Positions 57,901 through 64,000 of a stretch of 64,000 bases of DNA are shown here, piece after piece. Made by a program: the position numbers and the translations under genes. The notes beneath the pieces were generated by a model, which searched no databases, was not told the origin of the DNA, and was given only the letters and a program-made list of their open reading frames with translations. Position 1 is the stretch's first letter; each line of letters starts with the position of its first letter. Source of the stretch: Fusarium oxysporum f. sp. lycopersici 4287 (taxonomy: Eukaryota; Ascomycota; Sordariomycetes; Hypocreales; Nectriaceae); assembly GCF_000149955.1 (NCBI RefSeq), contig NC_030992.1, positions 3,488,850 to 3,552,849 of the forward strand, given 5' to 3'.

Positions 57901-60900
57901 AACCAGCAAACACAAGAGTTCACCGGGGACGTATTCCTTCAGAAGCACGTCTCCTCATCGGTGTACCTAGTCTATGGGACTCGTGTAGATTTTAACCAAG
58001 TGTGGTAGGTCGGTGATCATCAAAGAAAGACCTCAATCTCCCCCGCGCTGCAGACTCTGTCATTCCGAATGCTTGACATCCATGATGCCAATGTCAACGA
58101 AATCCGGGTCCCTGGTCTGCCAGGTTGAATGTACGAGATAGCTAAAGCAGTAAAGCTCCCGCCTGCCAGTGAGCGAATTCGTCAATCTCACCAACGATCA
58201 CTGGAAGAACCTACCTCGTTAGGTAAGGCATCGGTTTGATATGTTAGTGGAGGGTAAGCAGACAGATAGTTCTGTGCCTGTTCCTGATCCTGCCACCGTT
58301 CCTGACAGCCATCGGCTAAAGTGAAAGCGATTGTTTGTGTCAGTGGCGTTAATCTGCTCCGATTACCCGGTGCATGAGGTGTCAAGATGAAATCCCCAAA
58401 ATTCTTCATCGAAGCATGAAGGAATACGGCGCAGTTTAATTTGCCTACCCGGTAATAGCTTAGAGTGTGACTGGTGATTTCAATGCTCGTGACCAATCAC
58501 TATACTTGTCCTGACCTGGATGCTTACCTCATGCTGAGATGCAGCTTTCACACAATTATCGCAGGGAACTTTTGGGGTCAGTGAGATTTGAATTATCGTA
58601 TGCACATGGAAAAGTGTACCCGGAGTCAAAATATCGGGACCAACCGCGTATGACGAGACACGACTGCCTTATTGAATATCCCACTGACCGGTACCCAGCT
58701 TAATGAGAGATAAGCTCAAACGCACCTTCTCGAATAGTCAGGTAGTTGATTAATATATGTAACTATTTGCCTGTGCCAATCGGAAAACCGTAGGGTAGGT
58801 AATATTGGGTTGGGCGGGCATGGGAGGTGAAGTGAAGTGAGTGGTATAATGGAGGGAAGGAAGGACCATATTCGGCATCTAAACGGACAGGAAGACCTGG
58901 GCATGGGCAACTTTATCAACACCCGAGTTATCGCATCTCACCAGTGTTTTCTCAAAATGCCTTTCATCGTCAATAAAATTCACTCTGCTGTTTCGATTAT
59001 CGTGTCATTCTGCTCATAATCTGCATATTAATTTTCAACGGCAAAACCATATCGTGACGACGTCGAGAATCGAAGGTTCCATCGCGGCTTCTGGCGCCAC
59101 CTGGCCTCCGTCTAGCAGCCTCTAACAGTCTCAAAGCTACCCAAGCCCAGCCTTAGCGTCTCGGGTCATCAAGCCCCCAAAGCAGCTCCTGCAGCCCCAG
59201 GGTCAGTGGCGGCAAACACCCGTATGCCGTTGCCCAGGACGCTCTGTACGTATTCCTTAGCTCAGCAGCTGGCGCAGCTTCTTGTGGAGCTTGGAGCAGG
59301 GGCAGGATGCCACTTTGGTCATCAGCATGATCAGTTCCTGGGCCCATGATGAGTTAATCGAGACAGAGGGGGCCATATCGCTCCCTACGCACCAACGCGC
59401 GATTCAAGCAGGAGTTGGGAAATCAAAGCTCTCCCGAGCCCCAGCTAAGTTCTGTTACACGCACGTTCTTGATGGCCTCAGTGTGTTCGCTCAAGGGCCC
59501 GGCACTCCTACCCCTGACCGCTAACTACAAAGGGTAAAGGAATCCTGGCCCTGGCGCTACTGCACGTTACTGCAGGGCCCTGGTTCCCTCCGTTATTGAC
59601 CCCTCCCAGACTGCAACACTAACTCGCAAGCAATTGGAAGAGCCAACAAGGTCGCGGCAATGTCCCAGAAAAAGATTCACCGCGTCTGTTTCGTCGCATC
59701 GGCATCAAGCTTTTTGTCTAATCATATTCGCTCATCCGGCTGCCCTTCCGCGTCATCCACGAGCCGATCTTCTTTTTTCAAACCCGGATTCTTGGACGGC
59801 GCAGTGTCTTGCAAAGCCCACCACGCGTCCGTTGTCCCACAGCCCGTCCCAGCGCAGCGGGTCAGGGCAGAATTAAGACGCCTGAGCAACCGCTGGCTGC
59901 CTTTCTTGTTGATGTTCCTGTTTTACTTACCGTAGGCGTCGGTGCCATTTGTGCACAAAGCTCACCTCAACGCTCAGGCTGGGTGCCACGCCGTCTGTGT
60001 GCTGTAACAGCCAGTCTAGCTCAGCCCCTAACCTTGCTTAGCTCCTAGACTCATGATTCTCTCTCCATCCGGCCCTTATCTCTCGTGGGGTTAGGTGAGA
60101 TTTCTACGACATGAGAAAATCTCGTTCCCTGGTTACATAGGCGTCTAAAAACAGTCCATGAATGTTCTGCCGCCCCTTCCAACAACGAAATGAGGATGTG
60201 GTTTATCAAGATCAAGACTCGTCTTGGCAACACTATGGCGCCTCCAATGAAATGAAATGAACCAGCAATCTCCTCATATCGATAGCTTTTGACTCAAGCA
60301 ACTCAATGGATTTCATGGCTTGGAGAGCAAGCTTCCAACTGAAATAATGGCTGCATCGCCAAACGTTATCTGGTCTATGATCATGGGAAAAGGCATTGCA
60401 CACGTTTCAAAGCAGGCTTCATCGTCCAGATCCCACGTGTTTTCTGGGCTGATTATGATAGACATGCTTAAACCATGCCTTTAGCTAGATCTTGTTCCAA
60501 ACCACCGGTGGTTATAGTCCACAGCAAGGAAACTCCTTAAACTAGGAGAAGATGAAGCAATCTGCAGATGTGGTCATTGCTCAACCTTGGCCACGGTCTG
60601 TATCATCCTCGCCATCCCCGACGCTAAAACGAACCACAAGATGTTTAGTGGGCTTCCAGAGCTTGCAACGCCGGACGCGTTTCTTCTGATGACCCGCAAA
60701 AAGGTTCTTGAGCTAGCGCGTCATCTGTTGCCCTGCTCTCAAGTTCAGTCCTCTCAGTCAAGTCAAAACGATAACATGGTGCGTGAATGAACATGCAGCT
60801 GCTGTGGCATCCCTGAGATTGCATGTCTCGCAGACGATGGATTATTAGTCGAAGGCATGGAAACGGCACAGCGTAAATGAGAATGAAGAGAACCATGAAG

Positions 60901-62724
60901 CCATGCATGGGGAAGCACAAAGCAAGTGTCCCAAGGGCTCCGAATATACGGATGGAAATGCAGTGGGGTAGAAGGGCTGGGTGAGAAGACCCTTGCAGTT
61001 TTCACCGATCCCCTCTCTTCTGGGTCTATTGCATGTCTTCTGTGAAGTGTTGCCATGTCAAGGTCTCGGTAAGTAATTTCGAACTTTCATTAGATCCCTC
61101 CGATTTTGATTTAAAGGACTCCCCGGTTACATTCTGTCCATGTCCATTTCTAGATAACGAATCGTTTGATCATAGAGTCTTAATACCAACTTGAAGGGGC
61201 CGGTTCACTGTGTTCATGTCCCACCTCCAGTCTCCAGAACTCCCCACGACGTCAATGGCCGAGTACGTAACCTGCTCTGTGGGTTCATTCGTCATCCGAG
61301 CCAAGCGGAGTGGCTATGACTTCGTTCCTGCATTGCTCATGGAGCTGGCTCCCCCAAAGCTACTGACATAGAGCAGAGCTAACAGGGAACAGTCTTTGGT
61401 CCTCTGTCGAGTATTGCACTGAGCGCAGCAGGCTTGACGCGGTCTGTCCGTTGTGTGTCACTCAGAAGCTTTGCTAGTAAATCTTGGAGACAGAAAGTCT
61501 ATCAAACCGGGCGCCGGAATCCAATGTCGTTATCTGGCACGAGCTCAGCGTGCTGAACCGCAAGATATCGTGTATTGAACGACGCACAGCTGAGAAATAA
61601 ACAGAGTCTAGATTCCACGACTTGTTGCTGCGTTGCCATTACTAACTAACCCAACTGCAGAGACCGACTTTTCCTTCTTCCTTTTTTTTTTTTTTTTTTT
61701 TTTTTTTTGTGCTTTGGCTTTGAGCTCTTGTCGTTGTTTCAAGCTGCTGCGAAAGAAAAACCTGCCCATTGACGCACGCGTAACGACCCATCGCATCGTT
61801 GTGTCAACATCCACTTATTTATAGTTGCTTCTGTGGATGTGCAATGTTTGCAGGTCATTTTTGACTGTTTGGACCTCTTCATTCTCTGCTTGACGGTGTT
61901 TCGTCGTGTCTGTGTAATGGCTTGTCTTAACCTGACATACAAGATAACACTCACTGATGGTCAAACATCTTGCACCCACTTGGTCTCTGTCTGGGTAGGC
62001 AGTTAGGGCGTCTATGGCACCACCACGGACCTCATGTCACCTTACGACGAGTCCAGCATCGTCTGAGGTTACGGTTAGGGAAATGCACTCGCACTCACAG
62101 ACACAGGCACAGGCACATACACTCAAACTCGCACAGTACGCATTGCGGTACCGACACTCAAGTCTGCCTGATCGATGTATCCTTGCATATCCTACCTGGA
62201 CTATCCCGGCCAGAATGGGCCTTGCAGAGAAGGAAAACCCCCCCAGATTCCCGGGGCTTGTGTCCGTCGAGACGGGCCAGGGACAGCCCAACCCAACCCA
62301 CTCGAAGCCCTGTCGAGGGTCCCCCCTTACCACCGCCCTAGTCTCCCTTAGCCCCAGTTCCTAGGGCCTGTCTAATCTTTGGGAGGGTACAAGCTGCCTT
62401 GCCCCAAGATTGCATCAATCTCTCGCTCATCTTGTTAACTTATATGTACATTGCATCCTCGTTGTTATAATCTTGTTTGTTTGATCTCCCGATGACCTTT
62501 CCCACCCCTCATTTCGATACGTTTTTGAAACCTCGTGGCATCTGATCTGCCCTATCCCAAGTCTCTCTTTTAGGTCTCACCTACTCCATTCCTTATTTTA
62601 TCTCACTGCCCTGCCTGGTCTAGATCAACAACAAGAATTTGTGAAATAGGCCAGTTTCGCAAGTCATTGTTTACATACAGGGCACGCTCCGCCGTCGCCC
62701 TCCTCTTGGAGGTCTTGTGTAATC
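54950..62724. other. 7.8 kb stretch without recognisable genes
   Basis: This is the longest stretch in the window without a gene I can support. Open frames up to about 168 codons occur on both strands, but all look like chance frames. Simple repeats: 17 A at 57077-57093 and 27 T at 61682-61708. A TACTGTA heptamer lies near 56077, and ACAGTTAG and CTAACTGT (about 56185 and 56321) form a widely spaced inverted pair. The right end, from about 62494, has no ATG on the plus strand up to the CRIB gene start and is probably its leader. No transposon, tRNA or 5S gene was recognised. Confidence 0.5.
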
Positions 62725-64000
62725 ATGTGGGCTGCTACAATGCCTTATTACTCAGAATACCAGTCGGATCGTTCCAGGCGCGATACAAACCAGAATGCTC
62801 AAGCCAATGCCAGCAACGATGCCCATGGCTACCGCGATGTATCCCCCCACACCCGGCACTCACCCATCGATCTGGACGAATACATGGTGCCAGCCATAGA
62901 GGGCCCTCCGTCACCCGAGAGAATTCGCCAATTGAGTAAGCAGATGAAACATGCGTCTCACCTTAATCGAGGTCACCGGGCTGTATCGTCTGGGTCTTCG
63001 TCGTTTGTGAATAGTGAGCGAGGATGGGAACAGGGATTCGAAAACATGAGCATTACTCGGCACTCGTCCCAACGATCTACGACTAGCGGAACTTCTTCTT
63101 CTCGAGACCGACCCGACAGTGTGCAAGTATTGGGCAAGAACATCTTCCATCGCCGTGCAAAGTCGAGCAAGTCAGGACGCTCAAGACGTGAGAGCAGTGC
63201 CCAGAGCTCATCGGGAAGTTCATTGTACTCGACTGAATTAAGCAGCGAAACTTCCTTGACCACCTTCAAGGACGCCATCATGCCTACTATCTTTGCACGC
63301 CGGAAATCATCTCGCGACGAGACAGTCCTACAGAAGAAGCTTCAGATATCTGGACCTTTCAACTTTCAGCATGTGACGCATACTCCACGCGAACAGGTAG
63401 CCAACTCAGCATCTCGTACTCCTGGACAGGAGCACCCCCAACCCAACTTCTACTCAGACCGCGTTGTCGAACACGAAGTATCTCCCCGTAGTTCAAGAGC
63501 CTCTAACCTTCCACGTCGATTGATCAAGCACGCTCGATCCCAGGAGCAGCTCCGTACCAGCCCACCTCGACCAGTCCGGCCCCCAAGACCTCCGCTTGAG
63601 CCACTTCACTCTCCTACTCTGGGTGCCCCTATTCCACCCCCAAGAGGCTCAAGCCGACAGCCCAGCCTGCAAGATGGTGACGCACTTGCAGTGGCAAGGT
63701 TTGATCGTCCACTGACGAGTGGTGGGTTCCGACACCCTCAACCTTTCAGCCCTAGTGAGATCATGGAGCGACCTCCAGCAACATCTCATGGTTACGCCAT
63801 GGCCCCTGAACAGGCAGTATTGCCAGTAGACGATCACCGATTCTCGCATGCGATCACCACCCCCGATGATGCAGCCTGGCCACTTCCCGTAACCGCAAGT
63901 TATGAGCCACCATTGCCAGATGTGCCAGAGGAAGAAGAACACATGGTAAACATTGGACGATCACCAAAGAGTATCATCAGCACCAGGTCTTCACTGCGTG
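62725..64000 (+). CDS. CRIB-domain protein, partial (runs off the window)
   Basis: This frame stays open for 425 codons, from MWAATMPYYSEY to the window edge, with no stop. It encodes a long Ser/Arg/Pro-rich, largely disordered protein. The one recognisable element is a CRIB motif at residues 208-222, ISGPFNFQHVTHTPR, fitting the consensus IS-x-P-x(2-4)-F-x-H-x-x-H, with a basic stretch (FARRKSSRDETVLQKKLQ) just before it, as in Cdc42/Rac effectors. A proline-rich region follows (PPRPVRPPRPPLEPL, PIPPPRGSS), a possible SH3 ligand. No PH domain precedes the CRIB, unlike Cla4, and it does not look like Ste20. Whether a kinase, RhoGAP or other domain follows lies outside the window. A second in-frame ATG 15 nt downstream is an alternative start. 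The inferred role is polarity or Rho-GTPase signalling. Confidence 0.8.
   Translation, partial: MWAATMPYYSEYQSDRSRRDTNQNAQANASNDAHGYRDVSPHTRHSPIDLDEYMVPAIEGPPSPERIRQLSKQMKHASHLNRGHRAVSSGSSSFVNSERGWEQGFENMSITRHSSQRSTTSGTSSSRDRPDSVQVLGKNIFHRRAKSSKSGRSRRESSAQSSSGSSLYSTELSSETSLTTFKDAIMPTIFARRKSSRDETVLQKKLQISGPFNFQHVTHTPREQVANSASRTPGQEHPQPNFYSDRVVEHEVSPRSSRASNLPRRLIKHARSQEQLRTSPPRPVRPPRPPLEPLHSPTLGAPIPPPRGSSRQPSLQDGDALAVARFDRPLTSGGFRHPQPFSPSEIMERPPATSHGYAMAPEQAVLPVDDHRFSHAITTPDDAAWPLPVTASYEPPLPDVPEEEEHMVNIGRSPKSIISTRSSLR

Noticed and set aside
61682..61708. 27-nt T run as a pol III terminator or element end
   Set aside because: No pol III gene or target-site duplication beside it; it looks like a simple homopolymer.

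Overview
The window looks like a core-chromosome segment of a filamentous ascomycete, most likely Fusarium or a close hypocrealean relative. This is inferred from short introns (mostly 45 to 150 nt) with GT...AG ends, moderate GC content, an Rco-1/Tup1 corepressor with a Q/P-rich linker, a DUF2015 protein, a separate eL28 ribosomal protein (absent from budding yeast), and long untranslated leaders. No tRNA, rRNA, CRISPR array, transposon or secondary-metabolite cluster was recognised. Exon boundaries were placed by hand from splice consensus, phase and family similarity; for genes without gaps or frameshifts the exon lengths sum to a multiple of three.

Layout, left to right: 60S protein L25/uL23 (-) diverges from the 25S rRNA m1A methyltransferase BMT2 (+). 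Next comes the methionine-salvage enolase-phosphatase UTR4 (-), broken by an assembly gap. About 6 kb without recognisable genes, ending in a very long ATG-poor leader, precedes a Ran1/Ksp1-like protein kinase (+, gapped). An AVT1-type amino acid transporter (-, gapped), RNase MRP subunit RMP1 (+), corepressor TUP1/rco-1 (-), sterol C5-desaturase ERG3 (+) and a DUF2015 protein (-) follow. Then come 60S protein eL28 (+), a presequence-free malate dehydrogenase (+), TRAPP subunit TRS33 (-), bifunctional purine enzyme ADE5,7 (+), a Siz/PIAS SUMO E3 ligase (-) and a DUF2423 nucleolar-type protein (+). The right part holds the GPI-anchor transferase LAS21/GPI7 (+), condensin subunit YCG1 (-), rRNA-processing protein NOP4 (+), an uncharacterised protein (-) and a NIPA-type magnesium transporter (+). 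After a 7.8 kb stretch without recognisable genes, a CRIB-domain protein (+) runs off the right end.

The genes are housekeeping and do not form one pathway, but six of the twenty-one make or modify ribosomes or rRNA (L25, BMT2, RMP1, eL28, DUF2423, NOP4). L25/BMT2, YCG1/NOP4 and SUMO ligase/DUF2423 are divergent pairs sharing short intergenic regions. I did not find a clearly new biological system. The most interesting signals are regulatory: a roughly 1.3 kb leader upstream of the kinase with only two ATGs, both opening tiny upstream ORFs; a shorter ATG-free leader upstream of TUP1; an inverted GATA pair between YCG1 and NOP4; and an identical 13-mer before DUF2423 and NOP4. Sequence quality matters: three N gaps (3580-3944, 11119-11913, 15359-15644) mostly have small indels at their edges, and YCG1 carries a homopolymer frameshift.
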